Assembly (NCBI RefSeq): GCF_025567045.1
Contig: NZ_JAOQJK010000001.1
Coordinates: 248,001-312,000, forward strand
Direction of reading: 5' to 3'
DNA from: Barnesiella propionica
GTDB taxonomy: Bacteria > Bacteroidota > Bacteroidia > Bacteroidales > Barnesiellaceae
DNA: 64,000 bases
The notes under the pieces were generated by a model that made no database searches, was not told the DNA's origin, and saw nothing but the letters and a program-made list of their open reading frames with translations. The position numbers were made by a program, and so were the translations under genes. Of the stretch, positions 52,899 to 62,729 are shown piece by piece. How positions within the stretch are numbered: position 1 is the first letter of the stretch; each line of letters starts with the position of its first letter.

Positions 52899-54199
52899 TG
52901 TTTTTTGTTTTTTGATATTATTTCATTTAACCTTACCGTTACTGCATTTTTGTGCGCGTCCAACTGTTCAAAAGATGCCATTGTCTCGATGACAGGCCCC
53001 AGGGAAACCAGCCCTTTTTCCGTTATTTCCTGAAATGTTATTTTTCTGCTGAAACTATCCAGATTCACTCCACTATAAGCTTTGGCATAACCACTGGTCG
53101 GTAACGTATGATTTGTTCCCGAAGCATAATCTCCTGCACTTTCAGGAGTATATTTTCCAAAAAAAACGGAACCAGCATTGACCACTTTATCGGCATACCA
53201 ACCATAATTATCGCATTGTATTATCAAGTGTTCCGGAGCATATGCATTTGCAAAATCCATAATCTCCTTTTCATCTTTCAAAACGACGATACTGCTATGA
53301 CTTAACGACCTGCGAGTCAGCTCCTGGCGTCTCAATTTTCCAAGCTGACGTTCTATTGTTTCCGAAAGCGAATCGGCCAGCTCCTCATCGGTGGTCAGCA
53401 ATATAGACTGGCTGTCGGGACCATGCTCTGCCTGGGAAAGAAAATCGGCTGCCAAAAATTCTATATCCGCTGTCCCGTCTGCAATAAGCATCACTTCCGA
53501 CGGGCCCGCGGGCATATCTATCGCGACATCTTTCAAACTTACCAATTGCTTGGCTGCCATAACGTACCGGTTTCCGGGACCAAAAATTTTATATACCCTC
53601 GGAACAGTTTCCGTTCCGTAGGCCATAGCCCCTATAGCCTGTGTACCTCCGATCTTAAACACATTCGTCACTCCCGCAATACGTGCGGCGTACAGGATAG
53701 CCGGATGTATTTTTCCGTCATTTCCCGGAGGAGTGCATATTACGATCTCCTTGCATCCGGCAATTTTTGCCGGCACAGCCAACATCAGTACAGTAGAAAA
53801 TAACGGAGCCGTTCCTCCTGGAATATACAAACCTACTTTTTCTATTCCTACAGATTTTTGCCAGCAAGTTACCCCTGTCGTTGTTTCGACCGGATTACCT
53901 GCTATAACCTGTGAAGCATGGAAACGTGCTATATTCGCCGAGGCAACTCCTAAGGCAAAACGTAACTCCGGAGATACAAGTGTTTCTGCTTCTTCAAACT
54001 CTCCGGGGGTAACTTCCAGTGATGAAAGTTCCACTCCGTCAAATCGTTTCCCATATTCCCGGATAGCTTCATCTCCCCGTACACGGACATCTGCCAGTAT
54101 TTCGCCCACCGTACGGTGCAATTCCGAAATATCGTTATCGGGGCGGGCCATCACCCGTTCCCAATCTTCCCGAGCCGGGTATTTAATAATTTGTACCAT
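52895..54199 (-). CDS. hisD: Histidinol dehydrogenase
   Basis: 434 aa. Signatures GLYIPGGTAPLFSTVLMLAV, GPGNRYVMAAKQLV, DMPAGPSEVMLIADG, FLSQAEHGPDSQSILLT (zinc/catalytic His), and NHTLPTSGYAKAYSGVNLDS near the C-terminus. It oxidises histidinol to histidine in two NAD+-dependent steps. It begins 4 bp after hisG. Confidence 0.97.
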   Translation of the reverse strand: MVQIIKYPAREDWERVMARPDNDISELHRTVGEILADVRVRGDEAIREYGKRFDGVELSSLEVTPGEFEEAETLVSPELRFALGVASANIARFHASQVIAGNPVETTTGVTCWQKSVGIEKVGLYIPGGTAPLFSTVLMLAVPAKIAGCKEIVICTPPGNDGKIHPAILYAARIAGVTNVFKIGGTQAIGAMAYGTETVPRVYKIFGPGNRYVMAAKQLVSLKDVAIDMPAGPSEVMLIADGTADIEFLAADFLSQAEHGPDSQSILLTTDEELADSLSETIERQLGKLRRQELTRRSLSHSSIVVLKDEKEIMDFANAYAPEHLIIQCDNYGWYADKVVNAGSVFFGKYTPESAGDYASGTNHTLPTSGYAKAYSGVNLDSFSRKITFQEITEKGLVSLGPVIETMASFEQLDAHKNAVTVRLNEIISKNKKQ

Positions 54200-54203
54200 T
54201 AAT

Positions 54204-55055
54204 TTATAAAATCATTTTTTCTATATCCAGCACAAGAATACCTTCGGCCCCGGCTGCTTTTAATTTATTGATTATCTCCCAAAAATACTTTTCTTCCAGA
54301 ACCGTATGTACCGAACACCACTCATCATTCGCCAACGGCATGACCGTAGGGCTCTTGATCCCCGGCAATACGGCTAATACGTCTTCCAATTGAGACTTGG
54401 GAACATTCATCAGAATATATTTCTTACTATCCGCTGCCTGTACAGCTCCTATCCGGAATACCAGTTCTTCCAGGATTTCATTCTTCTCAGGAGTAAGGTT
54501 TTCATTGGCAACAAGCACGGCCTCGGAGTCCACAACGACCTCGACTTCTCTCAACTGGTTGCTGATAAGCGTACTGCCAGAACTCACAATATCAAAAATA
54601 GCATCGGCCAATCCTATACCGGGAGCAATCTCAACCGATCCGGTAATGACATGTATGTCCGCCTTTATTCCTTTTTCATTGAGAAAAGCAGATAATATCC
54701 CGGGATAAGACGTTGCGATCTTTTTTCCGGAGAACCACTCGAGTCCTTTATAAACGGCATCTTTCGGTATGGCGAGGGATAAACGGCATTTACTGAAACC
54801 CAAACGTTTCACTTCACGGGTTTTCTTAGCTTTTTCTAAGAGCTCGTTCAGTCCGACAATACCTACATCCGCCACCCCTGAAGCAACCGAATCGGGTATA
54901 TCGTCATCCCTCAGAAACAATATCTCCACAGGAAAATTCCGTGAAGGGACAAGCAATGTACGCTTCCCGGAAGAAAGTTTTATACCGGCTTCGGCCAGCA
55001 AAGCCATCGAATCTTCATACAAACGTCCTTTAGACTGTACAGCAATACGTAACAT
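54204..55055 (-). CDS. hisG: ATP phosphoribosyltransferase, long form
   Basis: 283 aa, the long HisG form with a C-terminal ACT-like regulatory domain (SQLEDVLAVLPGIKSPTVMP, CSVHTVLEEKYFWEIINKLK), so no HisZ partner is needed. The catalytic part includes VGIVGLNELLEKAKK, KIATSYPGILSAFLNEKG and the PRPP loop IVSSGSTLISNQLREV. It catalyses the committed step and is normally feedback-inhibited by histidine. It is first in the his operon, after an attenuator (55095-55219). Confidence 0.97.
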   Translation of the reverse strand: MLRIAVQSKGRLYEDSMALLAEAGIKLSSGKRTLLVPSRNFPVEILFLRDDDIPDSVASGVADVGIVGLNELLEKAKKTREVKRLGFSKCRLSLAIPKDAVYKGLEWFSGKKIATSYPGILSAFLNEKGIKADIHVITGSVEIAPGIGLADAIFDIVSSGSTLISNQLREVEVVVDSEAVLVANENLTPEKNEILEELVFRIGAVQAADSKKYILMNVPKSQLEDVLAVLPGIKSPTVMPLANDEWCSVHTVLEEKYFWEIINKLKAAGAEGILVLDIEKMIL

Positions 55056-55094
55056 AATATCTTTTCAATTAATGACGATGATCATTCCGGTAAC

Positions 55095-55168
55095 AAAAAA
55101 GGCTTACCCGAACAGGTAAGCCTTCTCATTATATCTTTATTTATACAAACATAACATGCCGCTCACCT
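55095..55168 (-). promoter_or_regulatory. his operon attenuator: terminator and antiterminator
   Basis: The terminator hairpin has 10-bp arms AAGGCTTACC / GGTAAGCCTT (55099-55108, 55115-55124) followed on the minus strand by a T6 run, 40 bp before hisG. An upstream segment at 55161-55168 reads AGGTGAGC on the minus strand and can pair with GCTTACCT of the terminator's first arm (8 bp, one G-U), giving a mutually exclusive antiterminator. It starts 9 nt past the leader-peptide stop. Confidence 0.85.
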
Positions 55169-55177
55169 CTTACGAAG

Positions 55178-55219
55178 TCAGAAATGATGCCTTGCATGAT
55201 GTCGTACGTTTCTATTCAT
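55178..55219 (-). CDS. hisL: his operon leader peptide
   Basis: 13 codons: MNRNVRHHARHHF, then TGA. Four of 13 residues are histidine, in two pairs. It sits between a consensus promoter and a terminator/antiterminator that precede hisG. Ribosome stalling at the His codons when charged tRNA-His is scarce would favour the antiterminator. It is too short for standard gene callers. Confidence 0.88.
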   Translation of the reverse strand: MNRNVRHHARHHF

Positions 55220-55237
55220 TTTTTATTTATCTGTCGG

Positions 55238-55268
55238 CAAAAATAAAACTTATTTTTACAAACACAAA
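55238..55268 (-). promoter_or_regulatory. Promoter of the his operon
   Basis: Minus strand: TTTG (55265-55268), 19 nt, TATTTTTG (55238-55245). The transcript would start ~12 nt before the leader peptide ATG. Confidence 0.78.
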
Positions 55269-55331
55269 ATATAATAACAAAAAAATTTCATTTCCACATA
55301 AAAACCTTTCTTTTAATAGCAGATTGCAAGT

Positions 55332-55745
55332 TCAATTCTTTACCCGGCCTACGATTCGTCCTAAGACAAATCCGTAAGCGACGTAAGCGATCATAATGCC
55401 ATAAGCTTCGATAGCCCCGTTCAAAGATGCTATTTCATCATTAGTGGCATATAACATGGAAACGATAATTATAATGCTGACAAGCACTCCGTACACGACC
55501 CCTCGCATTCCTGTATTTTTGATCCAGGAAAACATATTATTAAAGAACCACGTATAAGCAACAGCTACGACGAAAGACATACAAGCCGATGCGACCCAGC
55601 CCACCCAAAGCATAGACCCCGACAATGAAGGAAAGATGACCGGTCTTGGCATAAGTACACCCATCATCTGCTCGACCAGAAAGATAACGACCAATATCAC
55701 ATATCCGGCACATGCCGCCAGCAAAGTCAATTCTATTTTCTTCAT
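55332..55745 (-). CDS. Small integral membrane protein, unknown function
   Basis: 137 aa with about four membrane helices: LLAACAGYVILVVIFLVEQM, LWVGWVASACMSFVVAVAYT, GVVYGVLVSIIIIVSMLYAT and AYGIMIAYVAYGFVLGRIVG. No recognised motif. It lies upstream of the his promoter on the same strand, 63 bp away from its -33 box. I cannot assign a role. Confidence 0.75.
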   Translation of the reverse strand: MKKIELTLLAACAGYVILVVIFLVEQMMGVLMPRPVIFPSLSGSMLWVGWVASACMSFVVAVAYTWFFNNMFSWIKNTGMRGVVYGVLVSIIIIVSMLYATNDEIASLNGAIEAYGIMIAYVAYGFVLGRIVGRVKN

Positions 55746-55820
55746 ACTTTTTTTTAGTTAGTAAAATTAAAACAATCAACCGTACACTTTTGTTTACTTT
55801 TTTTATCGTACGTCAATAGG

Positions 55821-55868
55821 AAAAAACATCTTTTTAATCCTTCATTAAAGAATGTTTTTTTTTACGCA
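55821..55868. terminator. Hairpin with poly-T inside a divergent intergenic region
   Basis: AAAAAACAT ... ATGTTTTTT outer arms with AT-rich inner pairing, followed by T8 on the plus strand. It lies between the start of the minus-strand membrane-protein gene and the RND operon. As a terminator it would act on a plus-strand transcript before the RND operon. Confidence 0.45.
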
Positions 55869-55955
55869 AAAATTCAGCATATGTTTTTCTTACTATCGTT
55901 TTTTTGTATTTTTATCGCTACAAATCAAGGATAATCTATAGTCTATCTTCTTATC

Positions 55956-57032
55956 ATGAATAAAAAGACCCGATGGATCGTCATAGGGCTTATTTGCGCA
56001 GTAGGTGCAGGTATAGTCTTATATCCGACCCTCAGCAAGAATCAAGACACGCTGGAAGAAATACCTGTTAAAGGTAAAAGAAAAGAAAAAAAACCATTAA
56101 ACGTCAAGGCTGCGATAATTAAAGCCCAAAAACTCACGGATGAAATCAAACCGTCAGGGAATCTCATACCGGACGAAGAAGTCGCCCTTTCTTTTGAAAC
56201 ATCCGGGAAAATCGTCAGTATAAACTTTACCGAAGGAAGTGCAGTGCACAAAGGAGACTTACTGGCCAAAGTCAATGACAAACCTTTGCAAGCCCAGTTA
56301 AAAAAACTGGAAGCTCAATATAAACTTGCCCAGGACAGGGTTTATCGTCAGAACGCTTTACTGGAAAAAGACGCCGTGAGTAAAGAAGCATACCAACAGG
56401 CAACTACCGATTTTGCAACTTTGAAAGCAGATATAGAACTGATAAAGGCCAATATAGCTCAAACGGAATTGCGTGCACCCTTCGACGGGATCATCGGATT
56501 ACGCCAGGTTAGCGAAGGTGCTTATGCCGCACCCAATACTCCCATTGCATTATTGACAAAAATATCTCCGTTAAAAATAGACTTCGCCGTTCCCGAACGT
56601 TATGCTTCACAGATAAAAAAAGGAACCAGGCTCACATTTACTATCGACGGGCATTTACAGGAATATGCAGCAACAGTATACGCAACGGAATCGCAAGTTA
56701 ATTCCACGACACATACATTATCGGTACGTGCACTTTACCCCAATACCCGGAATGAATTACTACCGGGACGCTTCGCCGGTATCCGTCTCAAGCTGCATGA
56801 AATACCTAATGCCATCGCAATTCCGTCCGAAGCAATCGTTCCTGAAATGGGTGTGGATAAAGTATATCTTTACAAAAGCGGAAAGGCGATGCCTGTCGAA
56901 GTCAGAACCGGTATTCGCACGGCTTCAAGCGTACAGATAACACAAGGACTAACCCCCGGAGATACGATTATTACATCAGGTACGCTGCAATTACGCACCG
57001 GACTGGATGTAATTTTGGAAAACATTAATTAA
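55956..57032 (+). CDS. RND efflux periplasmic adaptor (MexA/AcrA-like)
   Basis: 358 aa. N-terminal membrane or signal segment (IVIGLICAVGAGIVLY), lipoyl half FETSGKIVSINFTEGSAVHK, a short coiled coil ~105-165, second lipoyl half AQTELRAPFDGIIGLRQVSE, and a beta-barrel domain ending LLPGRFAGIRLKL. It has no lipobox, unlike AcrA. It bridges the RND pump and TolC. The RND gene starts 12 bp downstream. Confidence 0.93.
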   Translation: MNKKTRWIVIGLICAVGAGIVLYPTLSKNQDTLEEIPVKGKRKEKKPLNVKAAIIKAQKLTDEIKPSGNLIPDEEVALSFETSGKIVSINFTEGSAVHKGDLLAKVNDKPLQAQLKKLEAQYKLAQDRVYRQNALLEKDAVSKEAYQQATTDFATLKADIELIKANIAQTELRAPFDGIIGLRQVSEGAYAAPNTPIALLTKISPLKIDFAVPERYASQIKKGTRLTFTIDGHLQEYAATVYATESQVNSTTHTLSVRALYPNTRNELLPGRFAGIRLKLHEIPNAIAIPSEAIVPEMGVDKVYLYKSGKAMPVEVRTGIRTASSVQITQGLTPGDTIITSGTLQLRTGLDVILENIN

Positions 57033-57044
57033 TTCCCCGTCCTC

Positions 57045-60000
57045 ATGAATATATCCGAATTAAGTATCCGCCGTCCCGTACTGGCAACCGTACTTACTCT
57101 TGTTATCCTGCTTTTCGGCTTTATCGGATACAACTATCTGGGCGTAAGAGAATATCCTTCAGTAGATAATCCTATCATATCTGTCGTATGTTCCTATCCC
57201 GGAGCAAACGCAGATGTTATCGAGAACCAGATAACGGAACCTTTGGAACAAAATATCAACGGTATTCCGGGTATACGTTCGCTTTCCAGTGTAAGCCGGC
57301 AAGGACAAAGCCGTATCACCGTAGAATTCGAATTATCCACCGACCTGGAAACGGCAGCCAATGATGTACGTGACAAAGTATCGCGCGCCCAGCGCTATTT
57401 GCCCCGCGACTGTGATCCGCCCACCGTATCAAAAGCAGATGCGGACGCTTCACCTATTCTCATGGTATCTATACAAAGTGATAAACGTTCTTTATTAGAG
57501 ATAAGCGAAATAGCAGACCTTACCGTAAAAGAACAACTGCAAACAATCAGTAATGTAAGCAGTGTAGAAATATGGGGAGAAAAACGTTTTTCCATGAGGC
57601 TTTGGCTGGACCCCGTGAAAATGGCCGGGTGCGGGATAACACCGGTAGATGTGAAGAACGCGATCGACAAAGAAAATGTAGAGCTGCCTTCGGGAAGTAT
57701 AGAGGGTAATACGACCGAATTGACGATACGGACACTGGGACTCATGCATACGGCGGACGAGTTCAACAACCTTATCATAAAAGAGGACGGAAATCAGGTC
57801 ATACGTTTCCGGGATATCGGACGTGCCGAAGTTGGTCCGCAAGACACTCGTAGTTATATGAAAATGAACGGTGTCCCTATGGTAGGCGTCGTTGTGATTC
57901 CGCAACCCGGAGCCAACCATATAGAAATAGCCGACGCGGTGTATGCGCGTATGGAGCAAATGCAAAAAGACCTTCCCGATGATGTTAAAACCGGCTACGG
58001 ATTTGATAATACAAAATTCATCCGTGCTTCCATCAAAGAAGTAAAAGATACAGTATACGAAGCATTTATCCTCGTAATCATCATTATCTTTCTGTTCCTT
58101 CGGGATTGGCGGGTTACTCTGGTTCCCTGTATAGTAATCCCTGTCTCGCTTATCGGTTCGTTTTTCGTTATGTATCTGGCGGGGTTCTCCATCAATGTAT
58201 TATCTATGCTGGCTGTTGTTCTGGCCGTAGGACTTGTGGTCGACGATGCTATCGTTATGACCGAAAATATATATATACGCATAGAAAAGGGAATGAAGCC
58301 GAAAGAAGCCGGGATAGAAGGAGCTAAAGAAATATTCTTTGCCGTAATTTCAACTTCTATTACTCTCGTTGCTGTTTTCTTCCCCATCGTATTTATGGAA
58401 GGTATGACGGGAAGACTTTTCCGTGAATTCAGTATTGTAATATCAGGAGCGGTCATTATTTCGACTTTCGCAGCTCTTACTTTCACCCCCATGCTGGCAA
58501 CGAAACTTCTGGTCCGCAGGGAAAAACACAACTGGTTTTACAGGAAAACAGAGCCCTTTTTCGAAGGAATGAACCGGCATTATAAAAACTCCCTCAAATT
58601 TTTCCTCCGGCACAGAATATGGGCATTGATTTTCATCGGTTTCGTTTTAACAGCCATCGGATGGTTGTGGTTCAATATACCGGCCGAAATGGCGCCGCTG
58701 GAAGATCGTTCCTCCATTACGATTAACACAAGAGGGGCAGAAGGCATAACCTATGAATATATACGGGACTATACCGAAGACCTCAACCGGATGGTCGACT
58801 CTATGGTTCCCGAAGCCAAATCTATTACAGCCCGGGTATCCAGCGGCAGCGGAAACGTCCGTATCTTCCTGAAAGATATGAACGAAAGAGAACGCAGCCA
58901 GATGGAAATTGCCGAAGAATTATCAGGAGCCGTACGAAAAAAAACGATGGCACGCGCCTTTGTCCAGCAACAAAGCACTTTTGGAGGCAGACGAGGTTCT
59001 ATGCCAATACAATACGTATTACAGGCAACTACTATAGACAAGTTACAGCAAGTCCTGCCAGTGTTCATGTCCAAGGTGAACGATAATCCGACATTCCAAA
59101 TGGCAGATGTCGATCTGAAATTCAGCAAACCCGAAGCCCGAATCGAAATAAACCGGGACAAAGCAAGTATTATGGGAGTCAGTACGCGCAATATCGCTCA
59201 AACATTGCAATACGGGCTGAGCGGACAACGGATGGGATATTTCTATATGAACGGAAAACAATATGAGATACTCGGAGAAATAAACCGGCAACAACGTAAT
59301 AAGCCCTCGGACCTGAAATCCATTTACGTCCGAAGCGATAATGGCGAAATGATACAACTGGATAATCTCATCAATATGAGCGAGGGCATCGCTCCACCAC
59401 AGCTTTACCGGTACAACCGTTTCGTTTCGGCTACAATATCCGCAGGTCTGGCGGAAGGCAAAACCATCGGACAAGGATTGGAAGAGATGGATAAAATAGC
59501 GAAAGAAACTTTGGACGATACATTCCGGACAGCCCTCGCCGGAGATTCCAAAGAATTTCGGGAAAGCTCTTCCAGCCTCCTCTTCGCATTTATTCTGGCA
59601 ATTGTCCTTATTTATCTCATACTGGCTGCTCAGTTCGAAAGCTTCAAGGATCCCCTCGTTATCATGCTCACGGTTCCTCTGGCCATTGCCGGAGCTCTCA
59701 TATTTATGTACTATAACGACCAGACGATGAATATTTACAGTCAGATCGGTATTATCATGCTGATAGGGTTAGTTGCCAAAAACGGTATTCTCATTGTTGA
59801 ATTTGCGAACCAGAAACAGGAAGCAGGGGAAGACAAGAAAAATGCGATATTGGATGCCTCCCAACAGTGGCTTCGTCCTATCCTTATGACGAGCGCTTCA
59901 ACCGTATTAGGACTTCTTCCGCTGATATATGCGACCGGCGAAGGTGCTAACGGCCGCATGGCAATGGGTATTGCCGTAGTAGGTGGTATGCTGGTATCTA

Positions 60001-60068
60001 CCCTGCTTACCTTATACATAGTACCAGCGATATACAGTTATATATCCACTAACCGAAAAAACAAATAA
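57045..60068 (+). CDS. RND multidrug efflux transporter (HAE1 family)
   Basis: 1007 aa, typical length. N-terminal helix with SIRRPVLATVLTLVILLFGF, large periplasmic loops, and the TM4 proton-relay segment AVGLVVDDAIVMTENIYIRI (the Asp pair). The second half shows LIYLILAAQFESFKDPLVIM and GLVAKNGILIVEFANQKQEA. It exports drugs or other hydrophobic molecules using the proton gradient. Complete tripartite operon: adaptor, pump, TolC. No regulator is adjacent. Confidence 0.96.
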   Translation: MNISELSIRRPVLATVLTLVILLFGFIGYNYLGVREYPSVDNPIISVVCSYPGANADVIENQITEPLEQNINGIPGIRSLSSVSRQGQSRITVEFELSTDLETAANDVRDKVSRAQRYLPRDCDPPTVSKADADASPILMVSIQSDKRSLLEISEIADLTVKEQLQTISNVSSVEIWGEKRFSMRLWLDPVKMAGCGITPVDVKNAIDKENVELPSGSIEGNTTELTIRTLGLMHTADEFNNLIIKEDGNQVIRFRDIGRAEVGPQDTRSYMKMNGVPMVGVVVIPQPGANHIEIADAVYARMEQMQKDLPDDVKTGYGFDNTKFIRASIKEVKDTVYEAFILVIIIIFLFLRDWRVTLVPCIVIPVSLIGSFFVMYLAGFSINVLSMLAVVLAVGLVVDDAIVMTENIYIRIEKGMKPKEAGIEGAKEIFFAVISTSITLVAVFFPIVFMEGMTGRLFREFSIVISGAVIISTFAALTFTPMLATKLLVRREKHNWFYRKTEPFFEGMNRHYKNSLKFFLRHRIWALIFIGFVLTAIGWLWFNIPAEMAPLEDRSSITINTRGAEGITYEYIRDYTEDLNRMVDSMVPEAKSITARVSSGSGNVRIFLKDMNERERSQMEIAEELSGAVRKKTMARAFVQQQSTFGGRRGSMPIQYVLQATTIDKLQQVLPVFMSKVNDNPTFQMADVDLKFSKPEARIEINRDKASIMGVSTRNIAQTLQYGLSGQRMGYFYMNGKQYEILGEINRQQRNKPSDLKSIYVRSDNGEMIQLDNLINMSEGIAPPQLYRYNRFVSATISAGLAEGKTIGQGLEEMDKIAKETLDDTFRTALAGDSKEFRESSSSLLFAFILAIVLIYLILAAQFESFKDPLVIMLTVPLAIAGALIFMYYNDQTMNIYSQIGIIMLIGLVAKNGILIVEFANQKQEAGEDKKNAILDASQQWLRPILMTSASTVLGLLPLIYATGEGANGRMAMGIAVVGGMLVSTLLTLYIVPAIYSYISTNRKNK

Positions 60069-60070
60069 AA

Positions 60071-61384
60071 ATGAAATATATCCTGTTATTTACTCTTGTT
60101 TGTTACTCGGCCTTGACACATTCCCAAACTCCTTTCACCCTGAAAGATTGTTTGGAAGAAGGGTTAGAAAAAAATTATTCGGTACGTATCGCCCGTAATG
60201 AAGGTGATATGAGTAAAAATAATGCCACTATAGCAAATGCGGGATATCTCCCCACTCTGGATTTATCGGCCGGATATGACGGTTCCTTAGACAATATAAA
60301 TACTACGCCCCGGAATGGCGACTCTTATACGGATAATGGTATATATGACCAGGTATTCAATGCAGGATTGAATCTGAACTGGACATTATTCGACGGTTTT
60401 AAAATTTCCACGACTTACGAAAAATTAAAAGAACTGGAAAAAATGGGTGAAACTAATACCCGTATAGCGATAGAAGATTTCATTGCCGGACTTACCTCGG
60501 AATATTATAGTTATGTACAGGAACAAATACGGTTGAAGAACCTGAGATATGCAGTTTCTCTTTCTAAAGAAAGGTTACGCATCGTTCAATCGAGATATGA
60601 AATAGGTAGTTTTTCACGACTCGACCTGCAACAGGCGAAAGTAGATTTCAACGCTGATAGTGCAAAGCTTTTAAAACAACAGGAACTAGTTATATCTTCC
60701 CGTATACGGCTTAATGAAATGATGGCTTGTGAACGCATGGACTATGTATGTCAGGTAGCCGACACAACTATCGGCCTCAACCTGGTTCCTCCGGTCGATC
60801 AGCTTTGGGAAAACACACTGAAAACCAATGCGAGCTTACTGAAAGCTGAGCAGAACCATACACTGTCGGAATTGGACCTTAAGACGGTCAACTCCCGTAA
60901 TTATCCGTACCTGAAATTAAACTCCCGATATGGTTACACCTTTAATAAATACGGATCGGGTACTTATACGCAACGGAATAACTGGGGACTCGACGTAGGC
61001 GTCACAATAGGTATTAATCTGTTTGACGGAAACCGCCGGTCCGAACGTAAAAATGCACGGATAGCCATTGAAAATGCGAAACTGCAAAGGGATGAACTCG
61101 AACTGGGGCTCAAAGCAGATTTGTCAAATCTATGGCAGGCGTACCAGAATAATCTGGAATTGCTCAAACTGGAACGGGACAATCTGATCGCAGCACGAGA
61201 AAATCTGGACATAGCCATGGAACGTTATATGCTCGGCAATTTGTCGGGTATAGAAATGCGAGAGGCACAAAAAAGTTTACTGGATGCAGAAGAACGCATC
61301 CTTTCGGCAGAATATGATACAAAAATTTGCGAGATATCCCTGAAACAAATCAGCGGAAATATTCTTGACTATCTGCAAGAGTAG
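60071..61384 (+). CDS. TolC-family outer-membrane channel of the RND pump
   Basis: 437 aa with a signal peptide (LLFTLVCYSALTHSQ). Outer-membrane-efflux repeats TLKDCLEEGLEKNYSVRIA and RYMLGNLSGIEMREAQKSLL. It starts 2 bp after the RND gene and is convergent with the methyltransferase gene (8 bp gap). Confidence 0.93.
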   Translation: MKYILLFTLVCYSALTHSQTPFTLKDCLEEGLEKNYSVRIARNEGDMSKNNATIANAGYLPTLDLSAGYDGSLDNINTTPRNGDSYTDNGIYDQVFNAGLNLNWTLFDGFKISTTYEKLKELEKMGETNTRIAIEDFIAGLTSEYYSYVQEQIRLKNLRYAVSLSKERLRIVQSRYEIGSFSRLDLQQAKVDFNADSAKLLKQQELVISSRIRLNEMMACERMDYVCQVADTTIGLNLVPPVDQLWENTLKTNASLLKAEQNHTLSELDLKTVNSRNYPYLKLNSRYGYTFNKYGSGTYTQRNNWGLDVGVTIGINLFDGNRRSERKNARIAIENAKLQRDELELGLKADLSNLWQAYQNNLELLKLERDNLIAARENLDIAMERYMLGNLSGIEMREAQKSLLDAEERILSAEYDTKICEISLKQISGNILDYLQE

Positions 61385-61392
61385 TATCTTTA

Positions 61393-61974
61393 TTATTTAC
61401 GAAAAAGTAAATAGTACATTTCATCGCTTTCATAAGCTTCCGTAACTTTCAACCCGGCCTTCCGGAATATATTCCGTTGTTCTTCAACCGGAATCAAAGG
61501 TGTGGAATATACGGGAGTTTCTATATTATCATGTACTCCATTCAATTCTTTACGCCCCTGTGAATGAGCGATGAGTAATGCCCCTTTACTTTTCAAATTC
61601 CGTTTAACCAGATGACTGATAACGGCTATCTTATCATATAAATGGGGAAATACCGAATATAGTATGATATGATCATACTGTTGAACTGGGGTATCCTTCT
61701 CTATGTCCTGAACGAAAAAACGGGTATGTTCATCATGCCGAAATTTACTTCGGGCAACCGATATCATCCCGGTAGAACTGTCTACGGCCGTAACAGGAGC
61801 TTTCGTTCCTATAATTTCCCTCAGAAAAGGAATCATGACGCCGGTACCGGTTCCCACATCCAAGACGGAATCTCCCGGATGCATACAAAGCCGGGAGAGC
61901 ATAAAACGCAATTTAACCGGATCATGATAACATATATTATCCCACCGGGAAGCCATCTCATCAAAAAAGTTCAT
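61393..61974 (-). CDS. Class I SAM-dependent methyltransferase (UbiE/COQ5-like)
   Basis: 193 aa from the ATG at 61974, which overlaps the hypB stop (ATGA); the longer frame to 62019 lies inside hypB. SAM motif I VLDVGTGTGVMIPFLREII, motif II-like VTAVDSSTGMISVARSKF, and HIILYSVFPHLYDK at motif IV. The coupling to hypB implies co-expression with hydrogenase maturation. A substrate is not evident; a link to hydrogenase maturation is inferred from position alone. Confidence 0.85.
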   Translation of the reverse strand: MNFFDEMASRWDNICYHDPVKLRFMLSRLCMHPGDSVLDVGTGTGVMIPFLREIIGTKAPVTAVDSSTGMISVARSKFRHDEHTRFFVQDIEKDTPVQQYDHIILYSVFPHLYDKIAVISHLVKRNLKSKGALLIAHSQGRKELNGVHDNIETPVYSTPLIPVEEQRNIFRKAGLKVTEAYESDEMYYLLFRK

Positions 61975-62717
61975 TTTTCCTCTCCTGTTCTTATTTGTTT
62001 TTCCAGAAATGTACACCATTCATCCATTCCGGTTCCCTTTGTTGCCGAAACTTCAAAGAAACTCAAATGATGATTTACCTTCCGGGCATTTTCTTTAAGA
62101 CGCTTCAAATCACAATCGACATAAGGTAATAAATCGACTTTATTAATTACACATATAGAAGCGCTTTCGAACATATAAGGATATTTAAGAGGTTTATCGT
62201 CCCCCTCGGTCACACTGATAACTACTGCTCTGGCATTCTCCCCCAGATCGAACATCGCAGGACATACCAGGTTTCCTACATTTTCAATAAAGAGCAATGT
62301 ATAATCGGATATATCAAGCGTCTCTATGGCACTGCGTACCATGCGTGCATCCAGATGACAGCCGTTTTGGGTATTAATCTGTACAGCCTGAATTCCCAGA
62401 CGGTTTATACGGTCGGCATCATTCGAGGTTTGCTGGTCTCCCTCAATCACCGCCATCTCATATTTTCCTTTTAACCGTTGTATCGTAGCTTCCAGCAGAG
62501 TCGTCTTTCCTGAGCCGGGAGAACTTACCAGGTTCATGGCCCAACTTTTCTTTGCCTTCCAAAATCCCCGGTTATACATGGCTATTTTATTATTCTCCGC
62601 TAAAATATCTTGTTCTATTTCCAGCGTAGAGACTTCATCGTGATGATGATGGGCAATTCCATGCTTATGCATTTCTTCATGGCTCATATCGGAACCACAT
62701 CCGCAAGTTACACACAT
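61971..62717 (-). CDS. hypB: Hydrogenase nickel-incorporation GTPase HypB
   Basis: 248 aa. N-terminal metal motif CVTCGCG and a His-rich stretch (HKHGIAHHHHDE) for nickel storage. G1 loop SSPGSGKTTLLEATI, ENVGNLVCPAMFDLGE, and NKVDLLPYVDCDLKRL (G4). It delivers nickel with HypA to the [NiFe] hydrogenase active site. Order hypF-hypA-hypB-methyltransferase on the minus strand. Confidence 0.97.
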   Translation of the reverse strand: MCVTCGCGSDMSHEEMHKHGIAHHHHDEVSTLEIEQDILAENNKIAMYNRGFWKAKKSWAMNLVSSPGSGKTTLLEATIQRLKGKYEMAVIEGDQQTSNDADRINRLGIQAVQINTQNGCHLDARMVRSAIETLDISDYTLLFIENVGNLVCPAMFDLGENARAVVISVTEGDDKPLKYPYMFESASICVINKVDLLPYVDCDLKRLKENARKVNHHLSFFEVSATKGTGMDEWCTFLEKQIRTGEEK

Positions 62718-62729
62718 ATCTATTCGTTT

